The notes under the pieces are model-generated. The model searched no databases. It worked only from the letters and a program-made list of their open reading frames with translations, and had not been told where the DNA came from. A DNA stretch of 64,000 nt from Lojkania enalia (lineage: Eukaryota > Ascomycota > Dothideomycetes > Pleosporales), in assembly GCA_010094045.1 (NCBI GenBank), contig ML986611.1:124001-188000 (forward strand). The letters run 5' to 3'. Positions 11,441 through 21,361 of this stretch are shown in pieces. The position numbers and the translations under genes were made by a program. How positions within the stretch are numbered: the first letter of the stretch is position 1; every line of letters begins with the position of its first letter.

Positions 11441-13294
11441 ACGTATTTCACAAGCGAGTCGCCCACCCAAGCGAGTCGCCCACTTTTGCCAAGAAGTCAT
11501 ACCCTACCTACTTACAACGCGATGCAGCAACTACCTCAACCTTAATCAATCTATCAAGAAGGTCAGGTATTACTGGCTATCTTAGCTATCAATTAAGATC
11601 AAATTCAGAGCGTACGAAGCGCTGCAGCTACTTATAGTATCCCCTAAACGATGCTTAGAGACCGACGCGCTAGTAAACCTTTACGACGCGATTGCGAGCC
11701 CAATTTAAAGAAGCTTACGAAGCTAGAAGAATCAACTATAATACAGCATATACTAGACCTATTATCTCGTGGATACCCTCCTATAATTAATAGTATACGA
11801 GATATGGCCAACCATTTACTTAGAGCTCGCTCTATAGACCAGGTTGGCAAAAACTAGCCAACAAACTTTATTAATCGCATTCCTAAGCTTAAAACATGCT
11901 TCTATCGAAAATATAACTATTAAAGAGCTCTCTATAAGGATTCTAAAGTTATTAGTAGCTAGTTTAACCTAGTATATAATACTAAAGTAAAGTATAGTAT
12001 TACTAATAATAATATCTATAATTTCAACAAAACAGGCTTCTAGATAAATATTATATCTACTAGTAAGGTAGTTACTAGTACTAAACTATTAGCTAGTCGA
12101 CTAAAATTACTGCAGCTAGACGATTATAAGTAGATAATAGTTATTTAGGCTATTAGCGCTCGCGGTAATACTATTCTACTATTTATTATCTTTACTAGCA
12201 AGCAGCACCTCTCTATATAATATTAGAGCGATAATATACCACCTAGAAGAGTAATCGTACTAAGTAATAGTAGATAGATAAATAATAAGCTTATAATTAA
12301 ATAGCTAGAGTGTTTTAATTAGTATATAAAGTAGTATATAGTAGGTGCTTATCGTCTACTAGTTATTAATAGCTATAAGAGCTATAAGTCTATTAAGTTT
12401 CAACTGCTCTATAAAGAGAAGGATATTATTCTATTATATATACTGGTATATTTATCGCATTTATTATAGCTTTTAGATATAGGCTACTTCTCGCTATTAA
12501 AGAAAGTATATAGGTATAAGATTGATAAGCTTATATAAGCTAGTATCTACTATATTATAAAGCTTAACTTTCTACTAACCTTTTATATAGTATATTAGTA
12601 CTCTATTACTAAGGCTAATATATACGCAAGCTTTTAAGGTACTAGTCTAATACTATATAATTCTAATATAATACTATTAAAGTTTAATATTAAGCTTCGT
12701 ACTCTATTACTACTACTAGTAGCTAGTTACTTCTAGGAGTTAAAAATACTAACTAATACTGTTAAACTAGAGTCTTAAATAATACTAATTTAAAACCGTA
12801 TTACTAGGTATTAGAATAGCTTACCTACTATAATTAATAATTCTCTTAATTTACTTACTAAAGGTATTATATAGATAGCTTATTTATGCGTACTATTTTA
12901 GTATTAGGTTAGTTAGCTTTAAGAAGTAAATAAGGCTCTATCGCAGCGTAAAAAGCGATTAAAAAAGGTTCTATAGAAGTAAGGTAGTTTTACTAAGGCT
13001 GAAGCTGCTAAGATAGCTGCTTAAAAGAAGGTAGATAAGTAGTTAGAAGATAAAGTACACGTAGGTAGGAAGCGTAGAAGAGTAGATATACTATACTAGA
13101 AGTACTATAGCCGCTGCAGCAAGTCTAGATATAATACTAGAACTTATATAGTAGTAGATAAATAGTATATCTATCCCCTATTAAATTATTATAATAATAT
13201 CTATAGGTATTATCACGATGCACGCTTCTAAATATAGAGATAGCTAATAAGGTGGGCGATTTATTTAGGTAAGTAACTTGCTTATAAAATACGT
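11441..13294 (+). mobile_element. RIP-degraded pogo/Fot1-type DNA transposon, copy 1 (full length)
   Basis: The 1854-bp element is flanked by the TA target duplications expected for Tc1/mariner-pogo elements (11439-11440 and 13295-13296). Its left end starts ACGTATTTCACAAGCGAGTC and contains a repeated AAGCGAGTCGCCCAC block; the right end is the inverted, mutated counterpart (reading inward ACGTATTTTATAAGC). Inside is a relic transposase on the plus strand. Extreme TA richness and many stop codons point to repeat-induced point mutation. A second copy in inverted orientation lies at 46333-48400. Confidence 0.85.
11651..13110 (+). pseudogene. Dead Fot1/pogo-family transposase
   Basis: The N-terminal helix-turn-helix part is still readable for about 68 codons (LTKLEESTIIQHILDL-like, then DMANHLLRAR and VGKN). 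Beyond it the frame is broken by TAG stops where family members have Trp or Gln. The catalytic region survives as YNFNKTGF where intact relatives have YNFDETGF, and as LVINSYKSYKS where the family has an LxxDGHxSH-type segment. So Asp to Asn and Glu to Lys changes, all G-to-A, have removed catalytic acids. This is as expected for RIP. Product family confident; certainly non-functional. Confidence 0.8.
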
Positions 13295-13335
13295 TATATA
13301 TAAAGTTTTTTTATTTAATATATAGTTATATATTT

Positions 13336-13613
13336 TATAACAGCATAGATAAGATAATAGGTCTAAATGCGGTATAAATCTACTTAGAGGTATATAGGAG
13401 TGTATGGGGATTAGGGACCTAGGAATTCTATTAACACCTATAGGCCTTATACGAAAGGATATAGAAGAACTACTAAGCTACTTATAAGGGAGTGTGCAAC
13501 TATATACGGAAGGGAAAAGAGGCGGAGCTAGGGGTAGGATAAGATAAGCGAAAAGCTTTAGGATAAGGTTGTATATAAAGCTTTTCGTGGAACGATTTCT
13601 TCGCATCGTTACA
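13336..13613. mobile_element. Solo LTR remnant with 5-bp target duplication
   Basis: A 278-bp segment begins TATAACAGC and ends CATCGTTACA, that is TG...CA ends with a TG-to-TA change. It is flanked on both sides by TATTT (13331-13335 and 13614-13618), a perfect 5-bp target-site duplication as left by LTR retrotransposon integrase. A TATA-like GTATATAAAG lies near 13571. No internal retrotransposon coding sequence adjoins it, so it is read as a solo LTR. Confidence 0.6.
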
Positions 13614-15294
13614 TATTTTAGCTTATAAAATTTTCATAGATATATTTACTATCTAAAAGATTCGACTTACTATACGAATGCTAGTCTTAAAATCAAGTTT
13701 CTTTAGAGGAAAGGGTGATAATAAAAAATTAGCAGCATGTTAATTAACTCTACCCCACTTCAAGCTTTATATCTAACTTAACTTCTCAGCTGATTTAGGA
13801 GAAATTTCCCATATCCCAGCGTGTGTAAATTGCTTGCTAATTTCGGATCTAAAATGCATATAAGGCCTATTTTATGGTAGAAGTTAAATAAATGGAACAA
13901 GTGCTGTTTTATTTTACTCTCCAGCCTTGGAAGCATTGGAAATATACTTATAATCGAGGCCAATATCACGAAGTTATAGTAAAATTGGCTTCAAAGTCCA
14001 AAGAATATACACGAATAAAATATAGTTGTTATGGGGATTTTGGTAAGTCTACCGAGCTGTATCGGATATCGTCGTACGATATCACGCTCGATATCTCGCT
14101 GGATATCAGCTGATATACCCCTTTTCCGTGTACATAAATATGGCCTGCTAGCCATCTTCAATCAGTTAGTTCAGTTCCTCATCTCCCTCCCTGAGACAAG
14201 ATTCGCCCCTCACCACAATATTTATGGTTCATTTGAGTCTAAAATTAAGACTATATATGCCATTCCGACGGTTCTTCATTCCGAGCCAATCTCTGTCTTT
14301 GACTGAAATGTACAATAAAGTAGTCTGAAAGAGAATAATTAAAGATCTTGAGCTTCTAGGCTAAAATTTTCATAACCATCGCACATAGGCGTGTATAATA
14401 GTAAACCTATTGATATTTTGACGGTAGCGGCCTGCGACTGGATCTGAAATGCTATATTCGCTTGCTCGAATCAATACTAAAACGATGAATTGGATCAAGC
14501 CTTGTTCTACAAAACACCAAGCCATCGTCAATAAAAAGTATATTCATGCCACTATGCGGACTTGCTATTCTATAGTAAATTCGAACACTCTTATTCATTT
14601 TCAATCTCGTTCTCTGTCTCGCACGCTGAAAATTTGGAACTTAAGATTGGGCTACGAGCTTGTACCACAATATAAAGGAACAGAGAAAGATAGCTAGTGG
14701 AAGTCCAATTAAGAACCTTGGCTATTTGATAATTTTCATAAGTAAAATTACCCGGGATAGAAAGGTCCGGAGAATCCGCACAATGCTGAAAATCCTGTAC
14801 TTCTATAGCGACTGGATATACCAATTCAAGGTTCGTTAAAAAGTAAAGTATATCGAGCGGTATGGAGCTGCGGAGTTTGGCCCTGCAGACCTATCAAGAG
14901 ATATGGTAGGCTTAGTATAAGAACACTTGTATGGGAAATACTTTCTCTCTTTGTGCCCATGAGTTCGTAGTATAAGATTTTTTGATCAGTAATATACGTT
15001 CATGATAAACTACGGTAGTCAGATGCGTCATTGGCTTAAATCTCCCAGCATTCTAGACAAAGATACTGGGCACGACTACTTTTTGAATAGTCACACCGGA
15101 GTTTTAGAATTGATGTTGAGTAGTGCAAATAGAATCTTGCGTAAGTGGTTCTTCAGATGCTTGCAAGAAAGAGCAATCTGAGGCTTCGAGAACATTCTAT
15201 CAGACGGCACCGTACAACATGCTTTGATCACGCAAAAGGAATTGTTTGCCTAAATGAAGTTATACCATATATACGGAAAGTGAATCAAACTATT
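13614..15294. other. AT-rich repeat-bearing intergenic region, no gene seen
   Basis: Apart from the solo LTR at 14027-14217 the stretch shows only short frames without domains. It ends at the 3' end of the first SDR gene of the metabolic cluster. Confidence 0.5.
14027..14217 (+). mobile_element. 191-bp solo LTR, copy A
   Basis: Begins TGTTATGGGGATTTTGG and ends CACCACA. It shares its whole length with the inverted copy at 25408-25598. The flanking 5-mers are ATAGT (left) and ATATT (right), a target duplication with one mismatch. The interior contains a run of GATATC palindromes near 14077-14117 and a TACATAAATATGG promoter-like segment. No retrotransposon body adjoins it. Confidence 0.75.
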
Positions 15295-16299
15295 TCACAA
15301 TTTCGCTGCCTTCTCTGTATTTAGCTTCGCTTCAATCGGCGCCAGCATCGCCTTCATAGCCGCTGCAGCATTCAGCTCTTGCCCAGTTCCATTTCCGGTC
15401 GGGGGCGGGATATTCCATTCAGGAAGGATCCTCGATCCAGCCATCGACAACTCCATAATCGTCCCGCAGGGATGTTCCTTCTTCTGAATCAAATCTAGCA
15501 TGTGGGTAGCAACCTGATCTGCAGAGAGCGCTTTTTCCTCCGCAAAAGAGAACTGGGTGATCTTATCGGCGGTGAAGAGGGGCGTATTGACAAGCGCAGG
15601 ACAGATTGTTGTGACTTTGACACCGGTGAATGATTCTGTGTCTTTGACAGACTTTGTGAAGCCTACAATGGCATGCTTCGTTGCACAATATAGCGGAGCG
15701 GCAATGCTCCCCGCAATACCTGCTATTGATGCCTGTGTCCTTTAGCATCTTTAAATGCAATGGGATTTGGTCATACGACGTTGGTGTTTACTTGCAAAAT
15801 GGGTACTCACAATGATACAGACACTCGCCCTCTTTCCCCTCCCAAGACTCTTCTTGATCGCCATCCTCGTCAATTTAATTGGGTGGCTAACGTTGACTTC
15901 TACTTGTTTATATGACTCTGTTTCGGTGTCGAGCCAGAAATTTGAAAATGGCGGTTCAAACAATCCAGCGCAAATACCATAGGCATCAGGCACGTCGTTC
16001 CACTTCTTCTCGCACGCTTCGAACATCCTATCGAAGTCCGACCATTTTGTGACATCAGATTGGACGTAGATTATGTTCAATTTGTCCTTTGCGAATGCGT
16101 CATAATCGGGTGTGGTTCGGAGGTCAGCGACAAGTATTTTAGCCCCTAGGGCGTGGCATTGTTGTGTTAACGAGAGCCCAATACCTTCGGATCATTAGTG
16201 TGTGGTGTGTAGCAATTACAACTCATGATTTATCCTACCAGACGCGCCGCCCGTGATAAGAATGATCTTGTCTTTCAGGGGAATGTCTATGGATGCCAT
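15295..16299 (-). CDS. Short-chain dehydrogenase/reductase (SDR 1 of the cluster)
   Basis: Inferred exons are 16299-16239, 16184-15811 and 15732-15295, giving 290 aa; phases 1 and 0 close. The Rossmann glycine motif TGGASGIG spans the first intron. An acidic residue ends strand 2 (LVADLR, suggesting NAD preference), and the active-site YCATK lies in the last exon. The family oxidises or reduces alcohols and ketones with NAD(P). The C-terminal extension resembles 15-hydroxyprostaglandin-dehydrogenase-type fungal SDRs. It is the outermost member on this side of a five-gene cluster and points the same way as the EthD gene and SDR 2. Substrate unknown. Confidence 0.85.
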
Positions 16300-16692
16300 T
16301 CTAGACTTTTACTTTCCAATATACAAAAGGGAGTAGTAATTATGTGATGCGAGGCCTTGGTGTGAGGGCGTGTGATTATCGGTGTGCATAGTTATAGCTA
16401 GTCGGGTAAGTAGTCCCGAGAGGCCGAGAGGACTCGTTGGCGGGTAACGAAGTGGGGTGTGGAGAATGGAGAGCCGAATATCTAGATGTATAAAGCCCCT
16501 TTTATTGATAAATGAGCAGTCATTTTAATATGCCGTGTGTCTCAATGGTTTCGCACCAGCGTGATTATTTACTAGACAATAGGAATGCAATGACAAAGGG
16601 CACCTCGCTATTTCAATTAGGTTAGCTCGCTTATTTATACCTTCACACTGCAAGTATTTCGCACGAGTTAATATTGAGATGGAGAAGTTCCG

Positions 16693-17164
16693 CTAGAAAT
16701 CCCTGCTATGCTTCTCCACGATTTCCCCATCTTCAATAACGATATATTCCACCCCGATGGTTACTGCAATTGTGTCCATATCGATCAAATTCTTCTCATC
16801 TGGCTGTATAACCTGCTGATAATATTGATCTAGGAAGGCTGCCTCAAAATCTTCGTACTTCTTCACCCAGAAATCACCCATACCATCATAAGCTAGAAGG
16901 GTACGGCCTGTCGCCTCGAACATATTCTTGCCGAGAGCTTTGTATTCGGACGTGGTATGATACTATTTTAGAGGGATTAGTTTAGGCGCAGAAAAGGGGC
17001 CGAGGGAGGCGTACTTGAGAGTATTTGATGATCCCATTGCGCTGAAGCCAATCTGTAGCTAGAGGTCCATGCTTATACGCCCAATATTTGTTGAATTCGT
17101 CTTCGGTGGTGCCTTGCCTACGGTTCACGCAGACAGTAACACGGACTAGAGGTTCAGTGCTCAT
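16693..17164 (-). CDS. EthD-domain (dimeric alpha-beta barrel) small protein
   Basis: Inferred exons are 17164-17015 and 16962-16693, giving 139 aa, with a phase-0 intron of 52 bp. The N-terminal VRVTVCVNRRQGTTEDEFNKYW segment followed by HGPLATDWL, and the YHTT after the intron, are typical of fungal EthD-like proteins. These include small barrel enzymes found in polyketide and aromatic metabolism that assist dehydration, decarboxylation or oxygenation. The stop is at 16693-16695. It lies between two SDR genes on the same strand. The exact reaction cannot be told from sequence. Confidence 0.8.
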
Positions 17165-17403
17165 GTTGAAATATGTTGATTAAGCCCTTTAAGTCTGCTT
17201 AGGAAACGAATAATCGATGATTATAAAGAGACAAAGCTTGATCGGAAACATCGAGCTAAACTGAACTCAAACATCTCCCCGCTACGGATAAGTGCAGGCA
17301 TTTCTAGCTTCGGGGCCCGCTTCGGCTCCTCATACATAACTCCTTGCCGTTACTTGGTACGAGCGTTTTCCGAACGTGTGGTGGAGTACGTACATGTGAT
17401 CGG

Positions 17404-17420
17404 AATCGGAGTCGGAGCAG
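17404..17420 (+). promoter_or_regulatory. CGG-rich element upstream of the EthD gene
   Basis: AATCGGAGTCGGAGCAG, about 240 bp upstream of the EthD start codon. The core ATCGGAGTCGGAG recurs in the divergent promoter between SDR 2 and the AtuA gene. CGG triplets are the usual recognition unit of Zn2Cys6 regulators, and one is encoded in this cluster. Binding is an inference. Confidence 0.4.
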
Positions 17421-17690
17421 GGCTTGGGAGATGAAATAACTTCCGGGGTTGACGTACATCTACGGCCCCATTCTTAGTGCCTAACGCCAAAAGCTACAAT
17501 AGAAGAGAAACAAAATATATTAAAATGATAAGAGATTTATTAATACACATTGTTTTGCACGAGGCTATATACTTAGATATTCATTCTAGAAACGACGACC
17601 AATAACCAAGAAAAGCTCGTGGCGTTGGAGGCATCGATCAAAACAATGGGTGATTTGAATAATATTGCCGGAGAAGAGTATGTCAGACGA

Positions 17691-18492
17691 CTAGCAATAC
17701 CATCCACCATCAATAGGCATTGCATTGCCAGTGATAAACGACGCGTTGTCGGATATCAAAAATTCAAGAAGTGGTGGTACCTCCGCTGGAGCTGCTGCTC
17801 GGTTTAGCGCAAGAAAACTTGTGTCCATCTTTGCCCCTCTAGTTGCAGCAGACTCCCTAAGCATTGGAGTATCGATCGGCCCCGCTATCAAAGGTTAGAT
17901 TTCAGCTACGGCAAGCTCAGGACGTCCAAAACTTACGGCAGAAGCAATTTACCCTGATGTGCCGTGGTCCCAGCTCTTTTGCAGCAGCTCTCGTCATACC
18001 CACCACAGCGTGTTTACTAGCTACATACGCGATCTTCTCCTTAGACCCAACGAGACCAAGAATACTAGCGGCATTGACTATGGAGCCGCCTTCATTGAAG
18101 CATGGAATTTGCGCCCGCAAACAATTCAGCAAGCCTTTTGCGTTGACACTGAAAACAAAGTCCCAGTCCGCATCATCAATATCTTGTATCTGCGCAAGGT
18201 TGTTCTGTTTTCCAAGAACACCAGCAAGATTGGCAGCGCCGTCGAGTTTGCCGAATTTTAATACCGTAGCTGCAATCCAATCTTCGACCTGCTTGCGATT
18301 GCTAACGTCCACAACCGTTGCTATGACTTGAGCGCCCGACTTCCGAAGCTCTGCTTCAAGTTCTCTAAGAGGCTTTTCTTGGACGTCAGCGAGAGATAGC
18401 TTGGCGCGTTTACTTGCGAAAAGTCGGGAGGTTTCGAGGCCCATGCCGGAGGCAGCGCCCGTGATGACAATGACTTTATCCTTGATTGACAT
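17691..18492 (-). CDS. Short-chain dehydrogenase/reductase (SDR 2 of the cluster)
   Basis: Inferred exons are 18492-17937 and 17884-17691, giving 249 aa, with a 52-bp phase-1 intron. The cofactor motif is TGAASGMG, strand 2 ends in LADV, NLAG lies at the end of strand 4, a Ser lies in NAASILG and the catalytic pair is YVASK. The protein ends in an IDGGWYC-type SDR C-terminus (PIDGGW). Length and motifs match classical fungal SDRs such as the FabG/levodione-reductase type. It is transcribed divergently from the AtuA-family gene, sharing a 518-bp promoter. Substrate unknown. Confidence 0.88.
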
Positions 18493-19010
18493 CTTGTCGA
18501 AGATGACCTAATGGTAAGGAAGGTATGGCAACTTTTAGAAGAGAGAAATGCACTATTAACATAACGTAAGACGAAGATGGAATCAACTTATACTTCTACT
18601 GGTATTTTCTACAATCTTTCGCGGGGGTTTACTAATAGTGGCGCTGGGGACACCAGCTCCAATTCCTCCATCATCGGAATGCATACCGAGACTCCGAGCC
18701 TTAGGGGACAGGTGGAATGGGCATGGAGGATGGAAATGAGGATGATGTTCTCCGGAGAGCGTACCGATCGGAGTCGGAGGCTTGGCGTTAACTTACCTCT
18801 ACGACGCGTGCGGAAGACCAACATCCTCAACGCCTCCGATCCGACTTCTACTCCAGGACCCCTACCCCTCCTCTGAACGACAGCTAGCTCTCGGATGACA
18901 AGAGTGCCTACAGCAATGGAGGTACAACAGGTTGCTTGGTTCCTAAATTTTCTGCCCCCTTCACAGCGCCTCCCAAGGAATACCCCTATACCTCCCACTA
19001 ACTGTTGACG
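18493..19010. promoter_or_regulatory. Divergent promoter between SDR 2 and the AtuA-family gene, with CGG elements
   Basis: Contains GATCGGAGTCGGAGG at 18766-18780 and the inverted CGCCTCCGATCCGAC at 18831-18845. Together they make a widely spaced inverted pair of CGG-type elements, also found upstream of the EthD gene at 17404. The arrangement suits control by the Zn2Cys6 regulator encoded at 21362-23785, but that is an inference. Open frames on both strands here (18577-18998) were not accepted as genes. Confidence 0.45.
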
Positions 19011-21053
19011 ATGTCATTCCTCTCGAATATGCCCGCGCGACTTACAATCGCCCATTCCAATGGCAATCCTAATAACGGATCCCATATCAGCGGCACTAAT
19101 CGCGCTGTTCGCATAGCTGGAGCGTCTGGTGGCTTCTCTGATCGACAACGCGCCATCAGCTCCCTTGCAAGGCTCGATGTTGACATTATTGTTGGGGACT
19201 GGCTCTCGGAGTGCACAATGACCCTACACGGGGCGCAGAAAATGGAGAATGAGAAGCTTCGGGCTGAGGGCAGGCTCATGGAACAGCCCGCTGGTCTCTT
19301 CGACCCTACCTTCATCGAAAATCTCTCGCCCGCCCTCCCAGATATCGCTCGAAAGAGCATCAAGGTCGCGGTCAATGCCGGAGCATGCGATGCTAAGCTA
19401 CTCGCGAGGACGGTCGAAAACGAAGTTAAAAGGCGGGGCCTAGATCTTAAGGTTGCTTATGTCGAGGGGGACGAGGTCACCGACGTTGTCAATCGGCTCA
19501 TCAAAGGCGGCGAGAAGTTCACAAGCTTAATGACGGGAAAAGATTTGAAGGACTGGGAATACACACCAATCTACGCGCAATGCTATCTTGGTGGAGCTGG
19601 CATTGCAGAAGCCCTTAAGAATGGCGCCGATATCGTGGTATGCGGCCGCGTTGCTGACGCTGCCCCGGCTGTGGGAGGTGAGCTGGAATTACCTCCACGA
19701 TGTTTTCTAGGGATGCTAACAGTGCATAGCTGGGATGTGGTGGCACGACTGGAACAGAGACAAGGATTTCGATGCAATTGCCGGGGGCTTGATCTGCGGT
19801 CATCTCATCGAATGTTCAGCCTACGTGACGGGTGGATATTTCTTTGGTTTCAAACGCCTAATGGATGGGTGCGCAAACCTCGGCTTTCCTATTGCCGAGC
19901 TCTTTGCAGATGGACATTGTGCGATCAATAAGGAACCCGATACTGGAGGGAAGGTAAGCTTATCAACCTCTATATCTATGAAATCATTTACTAACGCCGA
20001 CTCAGGTTTCAATCGGGACAGTAGCTAGTCAACTTCTGTACGAAATCCAAGGCCCGCTCTACTATGGTTCCGATGTTACCGCAAATATCGAAGGCGTCGT
20101 GATGACCGAAGAAGGCAATGATCGTGTACTCGTCACTGGCGTCAGGGGCCTTCCACCCCGACAACTACCAAAGTTGGCATGACAGCAATTGGTGGCTATC
20201 AAGCCGAATTTCACGTCTACATCTGCGGACTGGATCTTGAAGCCAAGGCAGAATGGGTTGAGAAGCAGATTCGCCACTCCGCGGGAGACGCCGCCAAAGA
20301 ACTCTCCTGCTCCAAATTCTCACTCAACGGATACTGCCCGGACAATCCGAGAAACCAAGATGTTGCCACATGTGATCTCCGAATCTTCGTTCAAACGAAG
20401 AATAAGAAACTTGTCGACAAGTCCACGCTTGACGTGCCTGGTTTCAATCGGTGGTGCATGGATAATGGCCTTCAAGGCTGTCCAGGTTGGACACTCGGTA
20501 ATGACCAGCGCCAGTCAGAAGGCAAAATTTATTATGAGTATTACGTATCTTTGCTTCCCCAGTCTGAGGTTCAGCACCGTGTCGTCTTTCCTTGGCTCGG
20601 CGGCAATACACTCGATGTAAAGCCGTGCGCAAACATGAAAGTCTATCCACGAGATCAGCCCAGCTACGAAACAAGCAATCCAGTTAACCTCAAAAGTTTC
20701 GGCCCTACTACGCGGGGACCCATGGGATGGGTAGTCGGTGGACGATCGGGTGATAAAGCGTCAGATGCCAACGTTGGTTTTATGTCCGTCATGACGATGA
20801 ATGGGACTGGCTTAGATCACTGCTCACGATTCCAAAAATCCAGTATCTGCTTGACGAGGAGTACAAGGGTGGTAAGATTGAGCGCTTTGAGATACCTGGC
20901 ATCAGGGCTGTCCATTTCCTGCTCAGAGACCACCTTGACCGCGGCTTCAACTCAACAAGCACTTACGATACATTGGGTAAGAATGTGTGTGAGTATCTGC
21001 GAAGTAAGTGGGTTGATATCCCGAACAAGTTTCTGGCTCGGGGGAGGTTTTGA
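19011..21053 (+). pseudogene. AtuA/DUF1446 family protein, interrupted by two single-base frameshifts
   Basis: Exons are 19011-19677, 19730-19953 and 20006-21053, with 52-bp introns that close in phase. The N-terminal part (RIAGASGGFSDR, VDIIVGDWLSE, VNAGACD, DIVVCGRVADAAP, WWHDW) and the central GMTAIGGYQAEFHVYICGLD segment match the AtuA-like family, named for acyclic terpene utilisation in Pseudomonas and also common in fungi without a proven reaction. The frame breaks in a CCCC run at 20156-20159 and in a TTTT run at 20778-20781. Restoring one base in each would give a continuous family-like protein ending GRF at the TGA at 21051-21053. Both breaks are one-base losses in homopolymers, so sequencing or assembly error is as likely as true decay. 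ATG 19011 is preferred over an in-frame TTG at 19005. Confidence 0.75.
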
Positions 21054-21361
21054 ACTGGCTTTAAACGTCACTTTAGTCAGATCTCGATAATTTCCCATTT
21101 ATGCAGTCAAATCTCAAGTGAACGTATGGTCGCTCGCAGTTGACAGCTTTCCGATAATTTCCATAGGCCAGTGCAGTTACTGGCTTCAGCCGCTTAACCT
21201 TTTCCTGCTCGATCCCGGTGCCCCGCATTCTTAAATTTTTGGCTTCTTACCTTAACACTAGGGCGTCCGCGCTAACGAATGCTTTGCCGAATAATATCTT
21301 CCTTCTAAGATACCACCTACTTCTTCATAGTGTTATAGCACTTGTAGCACTACGTCTCGTC

